From Eutreptiella sp. 'Long Island Sound 2002' (Eukaryota > Euglenozoa > Euglenophyceae > Eutreptiales > Eutreptiaceae), in assembly GCA_964036045.1 (NCBI GenBank), contig OZ038384.1, forward strand, positions 28,563,771 through 28,627,770: 64,000 nucleotides of DNA, in the 5' to 3' direction. Position 1 is the first letter of the stretch; each line of letters begins with the position of its first letter. Under the pieces are notes generated by a model. It searched no databases. It saw only the letters and a list, made by a program, of their open reading frames with translations, and was not told where the DNA came from. A program made the position numbers and the translations under genes. Positions 38,440 through 49,034 of the stretch are shown one piece after another.

Positions 38440-39277
38440 GGCCCCAGCCGCACCCCCCCCCCCACCAGCCACCCCAGCTTCTTCAGGCCACTCACCAACG
38501 CCATCCGGGACCATCTGAGAGGGTACTACGTGGCGGACGCGGCGGACCACGCTTGGACCATAGCCATGGCCACGGGCAGCACACCCCTGCCCCCCCGGAG
38601 CCAACCCCTACGCCACAGCGGGGGCGGCTTGAACGTGGCGGCCCGCCACGTCCTCCCCGCCCTATACCTCCACCACGTGACCTACACCTCCAAGACCAAC
38701 AGTTCCTGGCCCCGAAAGCAGCAGCCCCGACGCCAGAAGCGTGGGCGGACACGGCACCAGAGGAGATAGCAGCCTACCTCTGAATCACTTGCCGACGGTT
38801 CAACACCGCCCTCGGCCGGCGGAAAGGAACACCTTACCCACTCAGCGCACTCCTCTACCCAGCACCCCCCCCCCACCCCACGCAGCTGAGGCCTCGGAGG
38901 GCTGGACGTCCTTTTGGGACGCCCACTTGGCCGCCCCCGACGAAGGCACCGCCACGCGGATGGACCCCGCGGACCAGCGCGCCTACGTCAGATGCCTCGA
39001 GGCATGCCTCGGAGAGGCGCATCGCTGGCACGCCCGCTCCCCATTGCCCCCACGGGGACAGGGGGGTTCACCCGCACCCGACACCCACCAGGCCAAGAAG
39101 ACCAAGACAGGTCAGGGGGCCCGCCGGCGCGGCCGCCAGCAGGGCGCGGCGCTCCGACCAGTGCCCGTGTCCAGCCACGCCGCGCCAACCCACGCCCCGA
39201 TCCCCGGAGCACACCAACAGCACCGTGCCCACCAGCGCCCACCACCACCACCGTACCACAGCACCCTAACCCAGTAG
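38440..39277 (+). pseudogene. Unknown family protein (island B), frames broken
   Basis: First segment (38128 frame): F-F-R-P-L-T-N-A-I-R-D-H-L-R-G-Y-Y-V, comparable to V-R-D-F-L-F-D-A-F-L in island C. A neighbouring frame has D-Q-Q-F-L-A-P-K-A-A-A-P-T-P-E-A, comparable to N-T-M-L-A-P-G-A-A-P-P-E-A in island D. A third frame (38741-39277) has G-W-T-S-F-W-D-A-H-L and M-D-P-A-D-Q-R-A-Y-V-R-C-L-E-A-C-L-G-E. The switches between frames imply indels or introns. No known domain recognised; family membership rests on these short alignments made by eye. Confidence 0.4.
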
Positions 39278-39313
39278 CCCAGCCAGCAACCACCGCCCAC
39301 ACACGTCCACGCC

Positions 39314-40069
39314 ATGCCAGGACCACCATACATGCAGAGCCAAGGGACACGGCACCACCAACACCACCACCTCGCCCCCGTCCCTCCCAACCCCTACCCC
39401 CCAATGCCCCAATACTACGGCGACCCCCACCAGCTGCATCCCCACCACGCCCCGGCACAACCGGGCCCCACGGGCCACCCACCCCACACGGCACACCTCA
39501 TCGCACCACACCATCACATATACCACCACCACCAGCCCCTACCACCGCTCCCGCCAACGCCGGGGTACCACACACAACCAACACACCCTCAACACCACCA
39601 CCACGGGATCCAGCACTACCTACCGCTCCCACTACACAGACTCAGGACATACGGACCACCGTACACCCCCATGGACCTGCACGGAGCCGCGCACGCACAC
39701 CAGCGACACCAGGGCCTAGTAGGAGCACCCCGGCACCACCAGCAGCCCCCCCACCCACACCCCATACCAGCTAGCACCATCCACCGGCAGCCACCGATTA
39801 CCTTCGGACCACAGCCCCACCCAGACGCCCATGCGGCCGCCTCCGACCCGCACCTCGGCACCGCAACCGGCCAGGGACCGCAAGGACCGCACGGCGCGCA
39901 CACGCAACACCCACACGACCCACCGGGACGCCCAAACCCCCAGCCAGCGCAACACCCACCCCCGCCCCAACCACCACCAGCACTGCCACCCCCACACCAC
40001 CCCCCCCCCACCCCCCCCCTGAGACCAAGCCACAGATGCCACACGCAGCGGTCCCCGGCAGCCGATTGA
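39314..40069 (+). CDS. His/Pro-rich ORF (doubtful)
   Basis: A 251-codon open frame, almost entirely His, Pro, Gln and Ala (H-H-Q-H-H-H-L-A-P-V-P-P-N-P-Y). The overlapping frame 38914-39774 is also open and Pro/Arg/Thr-rich. With so few T in the strand, stop codons are rare by composition, so openness is weak evidence of coding. Confidence 0.25.
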   Translation: MPGPPYMQSQGTRHHQHHHLAPVPPNPYPPMPQYYGDPHQLHPHHAPAQPGPTGHPPHTAHLIAPHHHIYHHHQPLPPLPPTPGYHTQPTHPQHHHHGIQHYLPLPLHRLRTYGPPYTPMDLHGAAHAHQRHQGLVGAPRHHQQPPHPHPIPASTIHRQPPITFGPQPHPDAHAAASDPHLGTATGQGPQGPHGAHTQHPHDPPGRPNPQPAQHPPPPQPPPALPPPHHPPPTPPLRPSHRCHTQRSPAAD

Positions 40070-40190
40070 TTGCGATGCCCCCGCCGACACACACCACTGC
40101 GAGTCCCCCCTCCCGCGGCCACCAAGAAAAACTCCATGACCAGACCCCACACGCGACAACGACGACCATCCCCCCCCCAACCCATCTAAT

Positions 40191-40726
40191 AGGTTTTTAA
40201 ATTGCAATTTGTCTGTGAATTCAGAAATGCACTTTTTTTGAATTGAAATCATCAGTGTTGAGGTGTTTGTCGAGAAAATTGGGAAAATAATCGTCAATTC
40301 CTTTTTGCCCAAATCACTGTGGTTTGAGGTCCATTGCCAGAGCCGGACTGCACCCGCATGCAACTGCCGCGGCACAGATCGCCGCAAAATGAAAGTCAAA
40401 GAAATGCCATTTTCGCAAAATCTGCCACTCGGAGAGTAGCGGTGAATAGCTAAATAGTATTGATCGTAGCGCATCCCTAGATCTGGCTATTCCCATTTCC
40501 CCAGATCCAACCTCCCAGTGGATTTTTAACGAAAAATAAGCCCGTTTTGAGCCTTTTTGGCCTTCTTTTTTGCATAAAGGGCTCACATTACGCCACCCAG
40601 CACCTTGGAAGAGGTGGCCATGTAGTCCTGATGTAGGACACATTAAGTAAGATGACTTTGTTGCACTTCTTGGCTATACAATTGACGGAACTAAACCCCA
40701 TGGAGACTCTATATTGGGCACGAAAT
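40191..40726. other. No gene seen
   Basis: AT-richer sequence. ORFs on the minus strand here are short and lack recognisable features. Confidence 0.4.
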
Positions 40727-41695
40727 GGCCATTTTTGGAGCCTTATTCTCGGAGAAGGACGAAGTATGATGCTGGTGTTACTAGTGTTAACCCTATCCGG
40801 TAGCACTCTTTGATTCCAATTTAACAATTCCAACATGAAGGTGATTCCGGTGGAAAATAATGTGTATCCCAAGGTGCCCATTTGCATTCGCAACTACTGT
40901 GAGGTGGAGCGAGGGCTGGCGGTCTCGTGATGACGCCCGGTAGTAGGATACTAAACCCAGAGTGGGATATCTTGCCAATATCTCGGGGGAAGCTTTGGGG
41001 GAGTCACGACTCCTCGAAGCCGGAAGAACCTAAGTGAAGGAGGCGTTGATGAGGATGACGGGGCTGAGGCCTGAGGTAGGTGCACCACTCATACATCTTC
41101 CATTATCCGGAAATTTTTTTTGCAATTTTTTGCGTTTTGAGGGGCCCATTTTTAGGTTTTACCATTCCATGGCCATTTTTGGAGCCTTATTCTCGGAGAA
41201 GGACGAAGTATGATGCTCGTGTTACTAGTGTTAACCCCATCCGGTAACACTCTATGATTCCAATTGAACAATTCCAACATGAAGGGGATTCTGGTGGAAC
41301 CCCTCTGAAGAGGGATGTGGAACCCTCATTTGTATTATACGCCCTACTTCTTGCAACAGGCTATGGCCTGAGAGCTCATATTGTACTCATCGAACCTGTT
41401 CAACCTGTTGAGCGGGAAGAAAAAAAAAGAGGTGATTTTGGGAGAGCAGTAATATAGGCGTGCGGCGTTTGATAGGAATTAGAACACTTGCATTGACTTA
41501 TTGCTGTAGAGACTTAGGTTCTTCCGGCTTCGAGGAGTCGTGACTCCCCCAGAGCTTCCCCCGAGGTATTGGCAAGATATCCTACTCTGGGTTTAGTATC
41601 CTGCTACCGGGCATAATCATGAGAGCGCCAGCCCTCGCTCCACCTCACAGTAGTTACTAATGCAAATGGGCACCTTGGGATACACATTATTTTTG
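40727..41695. repeat. Composite repeat: 130-bp direct pair plus 180-bp inverted pair
   Basis: Direct pair: 40727-40858 and 41167-41299 (ATGGCCATTTTTGGAGCCTT through AACAATTCCAACATGAAGG). Inverted pair: 40855-41035 and 41513-41695 (TGTGTATCCCAAGGTGCCCA, GGAGTCACGACTCCTCGAAG in opposite orientation). The inverted arms enclose ~480 bp containing the second direct copy. No transposase is encoded; this fits a foldback-type or MITE-like element. Confidence 0.8.
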
Positions 41696-41699
41696 CTTT

Positions 41700-42470
41700 C
41701 TGCTGTCCCCAAATCACCTCATATGAAGTTTCAAAAAACACAAACATTTCGTTGCCTCCAACTTTGAATCCTTTTGAATGCTTGACTGGAACACCGATTC
41801 TAGGTGAGTTCCATGACATTAAAAACGTATTTCCAGAAATCGCGCACCCAGGACCGCCAGTAGGTCTTACGTCAAGCCCAACCCAGGGTTGCAGGGTTCG
41901 GCGCTTTCCACCACACACGACCAGGGATGCAATAAGGTAAAACCTCGCCCCTGAGACTACCTCACTACTGAGACTGGCACGTGCAAAATTGCGGCGCCGC
42001 AGGCAGCCGTGGCCACGCCTCAGTTCGTGGGCAAATCAGCGTTGCATCCTCGAAAACATTGCACCTTGACCCTGCAAAGCCCGTTCTCTTGTAACCGGCG
42101 GTTGGGGTTTAGCTACGTACGCACCTACAAGCCAGTACAAGCGAGGTATACTCAAGCGATTGAATCAAAACTTGGTGATTGAGGTGATTGAGATCAGCTA
42201 AAACAAGTTTACCACAATGGACTGCTTCTATAGCACAAAAGGTTGCCGAAAAACACTCATCCCTCTCGCAATGTATCGTACCATATACTCAGCTTGTGCC
42301 AGGTCGTGTGTGTAGCAGTCCGGTGATCGAAATTGGTGCCAACGGAGAAATTATCTTCTTAAACAGTACGGTTGCTTTTTGTCATATCCATCTCATCGGT
42401 GTTTCTGGAGTGTTCATTATGATCCATTACTTAATCAGTTGAGTGTGTCGCGTGCTGTAGAGTAGAGTAG
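41700..42470. other. No gene seen
   Basis: Mixed-composition sequence. No ORF with features and no repeat recognised. Confidence 0.35.
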
Positions 42471-42574
42471 AACTTTGTGATGATGTGGGCGCATTTTGTG
42501 AAGGATTGGTGGCAGAATCTCGACGGTGCATTTTTCAATATGCCTCCATTGGACACCTTGTGCGGCAGGCAGGG

Positions 42575-43080
42575 GAGGGGGGGGGGGGGGGTTATGGGGT
42601 GGGTGATCCGGATCATTTTTGATCCAAGTGGGGAGGGGGGGGAGGGTTTCGAGGTTGGTGATCCGTGGATCACTTTTGGATCATTCTTGGACCATTTTGG
42701 ACCATTTTGCTGATTGCGCTTTCAACTTTGTGCCAATGGTCTTGTGGACTTATGGATCATTTTTTGGAAGTTACATTGTTGGAATAAGTGAATTTCCATT
42801 TTGGGTTCATTTTTTTTTAAACCACATTGTTGGTCCAAAATGTTGCTCCGTGATACTTGTATTTGGAAGTTACATCTTTGGATCATTTTTTGCAACACAA
42901 ATTGGTGGATCAATATCTTGCTTTGTGCGTGCTCTAGGCGATACTTACATTTGGAAGTTGCATTTTTGGATCATTTTTTGCAACACAAATTGGTCGATCA
43001 ATATGTTGTTTGTGCGTGCTCTAGGTGTCACTTATGCCGTGTCTGCGGATCATTTTTCTTGCTTATGAATCGGTGGATCA
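42575..43080 (+). repeat. G-run followed by TGGATCATTTTT-type repeats
   Basis: A long G run (42575-42592) and GGTTATGGGGTGGGTGATCC are followed by many GGATCA/TGATCC motifs. A ~90-bp unit (TTTGGAAGTTACATCTTTGG, ATCATTTTTTGCAACACAAA, GCGTGCTCTAGG) is duplicated at about 42865 and 42950. The GGTTATGGGGTGGGTGATCC text recurs at 44353-44372 beside another G run. Confidence 0.75.
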
Positions 43081-43482
43081 TTTCTTTTACTCCGTGCCCC
43101 TTTGCCCTTGTGTACTCTTGTACCCAGCCATATTCTTGCCCTGCGGGTACTTACCCGCAAACTAGGTAATCATGGAATATTTCTGCGGTTTCGTGTGCTT
43201 TGAACGTGCCGTTTTTTTCAGATTGTGCATAACATTGTTGTGGAACGTGTGGCTCTTCGATTGCAATGCCATTGTGTTTACAAGGCTTTTGAGATGTGAA
43301 ACAAACACTTTCCGTTTCGTTGTTTTCCCTTGGTTTGCACGAAAAGCTAGAACGCCGTGTTCGTAGAATTCAGCTTCACAAGGATACAATGCCCATTTCG
43401 CAGGAAACGGCAATCTAGGCAGCAGTTTTTCACAAAGTGCAGGAAACGGCAAATTGGCAAATCGGCATCCTTATCAACGTCA

Positions 43483-44219
43483 ATGTGCATTTCCCATCAT
43501 GCGGTCCATGAAATCATTATACCTTTGCCACAACCAAGAGCTGGTTTTGCGTACTTTACAAGTGCGACCATGCAAGGCAATGCCAAGCTTCCGTAGCGTC
43601 CAACGGACAATACTATACTGCAAAACCGTTTCAAATCCACACGAGGCACCTTTCCATTGCCCATGAGCACTATGCCGAATCTCAACCTTGAGGTCCCTCC
43701 AACGTCCCTCAAAGCCGTGGCACAAGAAAGGAAACAACGTTCCCCAAAGCCGTAGGAACTGTGGTACATGTGCTGTCCACACATGGCCCCATGGTGTCGT
43801 CGGTGCATCCAGTGTTTTCCAAATACGCCGCAATGCGCGCGCGCTTGTCTCACACATGTCAACCTGTGACAATGTTGGTTCAGGAGTGTATGCCACACTC
43901 ACCATAATGGCAACATGCTCGAACATGGCTGCAATTAGGTCTGATTTGCTGTGGTCTTGCCCATCAAGGCGAATGATGTCATGACAAACCAATTTTAGTG
44001 TCGTATCAATTCGATTGTAGCATTTTGGAACCGCCGGAACCGTTGATGTAGTTGTTGCGGTGACAAAGTGCCGGAACCGTCAATGTAGACACAAATCCGT
44101 GGATGTGGACAAATATGCCAGTCACTGCCCAAACTGCCGGTAGCGTCATTCCATGCATTGCACACATTGCGGGTAAAAACCGTCAAAGACCAAAAAGGGT
44201 AGAATATGGCTGGGTACAC
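43483..44219 (-). pseudogene. Transposase-like protein, frame broken
   Basis: The minus strand reads N-V-C-N-A-W-N-D-A-T-G-S-L-G, I-C-V-Y-I-D-G-S-G-T-L-S-P-Q-Q, then after a frame change R-L-D-G-Q-D-H-S-K-S-D-L. Further on come W-T-A-H-V-P-Q-F-L-R-L-W-G-T-L-F-P-F-L and C-H-G-F-E-G-R-W-R-D-L-K-V-E-I. The I-D-G-S-G-T start and late G-F-E ... K pattern suggest an RNase-H-fold transposase. The region P-Q-F-L ... G-T-L ... G-F-E resembles P-R-I-L ... G-N-L ... T-E-G-G-E in the 9.2-10.8 kb protein, so the two may be distant relatives. Superfamily not assigned. It ends at a stop just before 43483. Confidence 0.45.
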
Positions 44220-44299
44220 TACTTTCTCTTATAGTGGCCTAGTTTGTGTAATGTCGGAGCCATCTTCACCAGCTCCTAGGACTGTCCACGTGTCCGAAT

Positions 44300-44450
44300 T
44301 GGTGGTCCGGAAAATTGCGGATCATTTTGGGGGGGAGGGGGGGGGGGGTTATGGGGTGGGTGATCCGTGATCGGCGGATGATTTGGTGGGGGGGGGGGGG
44401 GTTTGGACCCCCGCGGATCAGTGATCCGCGGACCGCCTACCACACCTTGC
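44300..44450 (+). repeat. G-rich tract with GATCC palindromes
   Basis: Two G runs (about 44331-44352 and 44385-44401) around GTGATCCGTGATCGGCGGAT and CGCGGATCAGTGATCCGCGG. The last is a perfect inverted repeat (CGCGGATCA/TGATCCGCG) able to form a hairpin or cruciform. Confidence 0.7.
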
Positions 44451-44797
44451 CCAATGATCACAAAGAGCACTCTCCTCCTTATTGCCGCTTTACATGACGT
44501 TTTTCAAAAGCATGTGTTGCCCTATGTAAGTAGGAGTGATGGTTGCACTTCTAGTACTACCCGCTTTGGAGAGACTGTTTTTTTTTTTAACAAAGCAACC
44601 CCCTCTAAGAGCCGCCGACAAATTGACTGCCTGGGCTGTGTGAATATTTCCTCTTCGCTTGTTGCGCGTGGGGGGGAAGGAAATACACTACCATACATAC
44701 AAGTCAAACTTGCACCATGCACACACACCTTGGCCTATCAAGTTTGTCTTTCTGTCACTTCCTTCCTCTTTCAGCTGTGTCTGCGTCCTCACCAAAG

Positions 44798-47328
44798 ATG
44801 CATCTACGTACCGAACTCAAGTACTGCGCCACTGTGATGTTGATGGCTCTCATCTTTGCCCTCACGTACGTTGCATTGGATGACGCTCCAGAAGCAACCT
44901 CGGGCATCAGCGAGCTATCGTCGTACCTGAACTAGCATGGCGACGCTGAGCCGGAGGAATTTTACAAATTTCGGGACGACTTTCAGTGGTTATCTGCAAA
45001 CGGTAGCAACACCACCTCAGGTCTCAACGTTACAGTTAATGGAACCAATGAGACCGCCAGTGGCAATTTCTCCTGTGACAGCTGCACGTATAGTTATTCT
45101 GGGGGGGGCTCCGCCGCCTATGATGGACTCAACACCTGCGCAAACTGTATGGTTTACATTGCTAGGGACTTCTCGTTCTATGGCAACGGCGTCGGCGAAT
45201 TGATCTACGCACTGTCCTCCTGTTCATCACTGCCAACGCGTACTACGACATTCAGGTCACTTTCCAGACCGTCTCCATGCAAATCTCCAACGGTGGGCTC
45301 GCGGAGCTTCTGTATGGCAGTGTATGGATGGACGGTGACATTCAGTTGAACAGTGGCAAGGTACCACCCCCAGTCCCTTGCCCAAACACCCCGTTTTCTG
45401 GTCCTTTTTCTGGCCAAGCCACTTCCACTGAGTGTGAGTTTGGCATTATTTGCTTGGATGCCACAGAAGCTCCGAAGTTTCCATGCGTGGTTTTGCAACT
45501 TTTGCTGGCCCTGTTTCGCGTTTCTCTGCAAAGTTCACACTGCTAGTGAGAAATTTTGATTGACCAGGCCACACTGCAGGGCTGCAGTGGGCAGCGGTAA
45601 CCTTCGGCAGACTGGCACACTGCAGGGTTGTAGTGGGTAGTGCACGCACGCACAGAGGCACAGTCCACAACGAGTCCAGTGGGTTTGTGTACAGTGTCAT
45701 TAGGCCGCGTGTGTGCTCCGCATCTGTATGGCGTTTGAGACCTGTTGGGGTCCAGCCACTCAACTGTGCATCACTTCACAGGACCCTTCCATCCAAAGTT
45801 GTATCTGAAGGTGTGTGTGTGTGTGTCTGGCAGGAGGTGATACGGTGGCACCATTTAATGACTGGCAAGATGCATAAACAAGACACACCCAGTTGACTAA
45901 ACCTGGGTCTGGTGCCAAATGCATGGGGTGGGGTGGGAAGGATACCGTGTGCAGAAGGATGCCCACTGCCCCCACCTTGCATGTGTGCGTGTGTGTGCGT
46001 GTTTGTGTGTGTGTGTCGCGGGGAGTGGAAGGGACTTGGATGTGGCGCGAACGGGGTTTTGCTCATTGTGGCATTGGGAACTGGTCAGAAACATGGCTGC
46101 GTGAGTGAGTTGCGTCGGTTAGTGCACATTTCGTTGCGCTTCAAGTGTGCCTTCAGAGTCAGGTCCGTGACTGCCCTTATGGACCATGGGAACATGTGTC
46201 CGATGCAACCAACACGGCTGCCTGCCAACGCGAGATAATGGTGGGGATGAGGCTGATATTTTGTGTTTTGTGCTGTAAAAAGCATGCGCTTTGTGGTAAA
46301 TGTAAGGGAAATTAGTGTGCTGAAGAATTGGTTTGCACACTTGCTTGCACAACCTGTGTGTGAGGCAAATATTAATATTTGGGGGGCGAACGTTTGATTC
46401 ATGGATTCACCAGCACGTGTTTTCCCGCAGGTGCGCCTTGGCAAGGGCTCCACTGTGTCAGGTCGCCCGCTGCACGTTTTTGCGCGCGTGACGGGCTACG
46501 TGCTCAACGCCAGCGCCACCAACGAGTTCGGCGCCGACGGTTTGAGCGAACTGCAGCTGATCGCGACCCAGCTCGCCTTCGACCATATCCTCGGGCTGCC
46601 GCAGAGTATTTTCCGCGTGACTTCCGTCGGGTCATCTCAGTTGACCACTCTGTGCGGAGGCAACAATGCCGGGGCCCTGAGCATTGGGAGCGGCACCGCG
46701 GTGCAGGTGGGTCTGACCAACTGCTCCAACAGCAACCAGACGTGGACGGACACCGCTGAGGTCGGGGCTTCGGTCGCCCAGGCGGTCGGCACTCTGGACC
46801 TCGCTTCTGGTGCATACCTTCAGCCTCTTTCAGTCACCGCGGGCAGTTTGGCGATGTATGCGAGCGGTCTGGGCTCTTTCAACGGCAATTTTGAGGTGGA
46901 CAGTGACGAATCCGGCGCCCTGAGCCTGGTGATCAGGGTCAGTAACGCATCGGTTACGTGCCCGACGACGAGTTGCGTCGTGACAGACTGCCCATCCGGC
47001 TATTCCTGCTCTTGCAGTTGGGATCTGGTCCAGGGCACCAGTAACACCTCCAACTACTACTGCATCAGCTCCTACTCCCAGACGGATGGCTCCAGCGATG
47101 AAAGCGACAGCAGTCTGTACGCTCTGCTCGCATTGCTCCTCATTCCACTGGTGTGCCTGTGCGCCCTTATGTTGATGAAGCACAAAGGCAACGACGCGGA
47201 ACGACCCCATCCCAGTTGCGGGTGATGAGTACCCAAAGCTGGAGCCCACGTTGCCCCTTTCCTACCCTCCCACGCCGGTTGACACTCCTGTGTACATGTC
47301 ACCTATGCTGGAATCTGACGAGGAATAA
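44798..47328 (+). CDS. Two-exon type I membrane glycoprotein gene (with lesions)
   Basis: Exon 1 is 44798-45360 and exon 2 is 46431-47328, both joints phase 0. The intron starts GTACCA and ends TTTCCCGCAG. The N-terminus M-H-L-R-T-E-L-K then A-T-V-M-L-M-A-L-I-F-A-L-T-Y-V-A is a signal peptide or anchor. The ectodomain has many N-glycosylation sequons (N-G-S, N-V-T, N-E-T, N-F-S, N-A-S, N-C-S, N-Q-T) and Cys pairs (C-D-S-C, C-A-N-C, C-S-C-S-W). A transmembrane segment near 47115-47180 (Y-A-L-L-A-L-L-L-I-P-L-V-C-L-C-A-L) is followed by M-K-H-K. Lesions: TAG at 44933, a frame change near 45210, and another near 47190. After the last, the open tail runs to TAA at 47326 and includes G-D-E-Y-P-K-L-E-P and Y-M-S-P-M-L-E-S-D-E-E, an acidic cytoplasmic tail. 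Ligand and function unknown. Confidence 0.6.
45361..46430 (+). other. Intron of the membrane glycoprotein gene
   Basis: GT...AG intron of 1070 bp. Includes (TG)n microsatellites near 45812-45828 and 45983-46017 and repeated 'CACTGCAGGG(C/T)TG(C/T)AGTGGG' at 45572 and 45619. Confidence 0.5.
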
Positions 47329-47329
47329 A

Positions 47330-48050
47330 ATCAAGGGCCAGGAACGGGGACGTGCTGTGACGCAGCTTTCATTCGTGTTTGTTTGTTTGTTTAAGCAGCA
47401 TATGCACCCAATTGGTTCTCAAATGGAGTGGCTTCCTCCCTTATATGGTGCAGATTTGCTGAAATTGACCTTTTCTCCCCAGATGCGAGGATTTTCTACG
47501 CATTTGCTGCATGCTTTCCTATTCATGTATCTGCTGAACTTCATCCAGGGGGTTTCAGGTTGCTGTTACAGGATGACAGTTTACGGCTGGACCCCTTTTT
47601 GCCCCCTCTCTGGAGCATTTCACGTGTGCCAAAATGCCATCTGTTGCCACAAAGTGCTGATATCCTTAGGATCAATTTGTGATTTGTCTGTCTTGCATAG
47701 CGGCAAACGATTTACAACCAAGTGACTGCAGTTCAACTGGAGAAGTATTGCTGACTGAGCATTTTGGCATGCTTCACAGCAAAGGCATTTCCAATCATGC
47801 AAGAAGTAAAGTGAGGTCTTAGGAGCCTCAGCTCAAGGCTGTGTGTGCAACATATACGATTACAACATTATGACAACCTGCTTCAGATTTTTCTTCCGGG
47901 GGGGGTTGTCTGAACAGTGAGGTTAGCGTTTTGTTCTTCAAATTTGCCTCCACAATGAGGACAACAGGAGAGCCGCAATATTGGAGTTCATTTGCCCTGG
48001 GCAATGTGACAAAATTGTGATGTTGTTTTGTCCGCTCACGGAAGTCTGAT
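47330..48050. other. No gene recognised
   Basis: Downstream of the glycoprotein gene. A short ORF at 47153-47725 only overlaps its tail in another frame. No repeat noted except a G run near 47900. Confidence 0.35.
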
Positions 48051-48059
48051 TAGTTGGAG

Positions 48060-48670
48060 GTTAGGTGCGGAACAGTTGGGAGGGGGTGGTACTGTTTTTC
48101 GGCTCAAAACTGTTCCGGAACAACCGTTCCACAAGGGGCGGGGGTCGGGATCAAATCCAACGCACCGTTGCAGAACAGTTTTGAACAGTACTGGTACCGT
48201 TCCGGAACAGTTTTTCGTGAACTGCTTAGAACAGCTCAGAGTACACTGCTTGTGGTGACCACACAAATTTTTTCCCAAGAAGTTTCATTGGTCTTTGCTT
48301 TCCATTTGCATCCATGTCATATAACATCACGCGGTGCAAAACATTTTTCTTTTCACGACGTTGCATTGGGTATTGATTCCTCTTACCTTCCACGTTACCG
48401 GGTGCGCTGTTGAACAATTTTTTCGTATTGTTGTGTATTTCGCTATCTTTGGAAGCGTTTTTTCTGTTAAGGCAGATTTATGAACAATTGTGGTGACCAC
48501 ACAATTTTTTCCCAAGAAGTTTCACCCCCCCCCCCCCCTCTGCCTCTGGTTTTCTAACACATCCCTCGGGTTGGGGCCTGGGGGACCAGTACGGAACAGT
48601 TTGGGGAGGGGGGATTTTTTTTGGCCCAAAACCGTTCAGTGCCAGCCGTTCCATGAGGGGGGGGGGGGGC
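48060..48670 (+). repeat. Dispersed repeat with GGAACAGTT and a TGTGGTGACCACACA palindrome
   Basis: GGAACAGTT...GGCTCAAAACTGTTCCGGAA...CCGTTCCACAAGGGG (48067-48140) resembles 48594-48665. The palindrome-led text TGTGGTGACCACACAA..TTTTTTCCCAAGAAGTTTCA occurs at 48252 and 48488, 236 bp apart. C and G runs at 48524-48539 and 48657-48685. Confidence 0.7.
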
Positions 48671-49034
48671 AAGGGGGGGGGGGCATATTTAGTATCCTGG
48701 ATTTCGTGCGGAACGGAATGGCATACCCAAGACCCGCCTTACTACAAGATTCTCCAATAGCGACAATGATGCCACATGTCTCCAGGATGACACCCTAACA
48801 TCCCAAATTCCAGCAGGTGTTGCAAACTCATGTTTGGATGTGTATGTGCATTCCTTGTACCACAAGCTGTCAAGAAACAGCAAATTTCGCCATTGTTGAC
48901 TGTATTTGGAACCCACCACCTGTACTACACGCTGCACAGGTGTCTTTGCTAATTCATTGCCAAGCACAAGGCAGTGTTTGTCAATTCTGCTGCTTTGGTC
49001 CTGTCCATACTTGATATGATGATGATGATATTTT

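Larger units (their letters stand above)
38396..40190 (+). other. C-rich island B
   Basis: Abrupt change to strongly C-biased plus strand with abundant CC/CAC/CCG and few T. It contains fragments of the same unknown protein family as islands C and D, followed by a His/Pro-rich stretch. Ends near 40190 at AATAGGTTTTTAAATTG. Confidence 0.7.

Noticed and set aside
39314-40069. A genuine His/Pro-rich metal-binding protein.
   Set aside because: The strand is so C-rich that several overlapping frames are open. Composition alone explains it, so it is listed only as doubtful.
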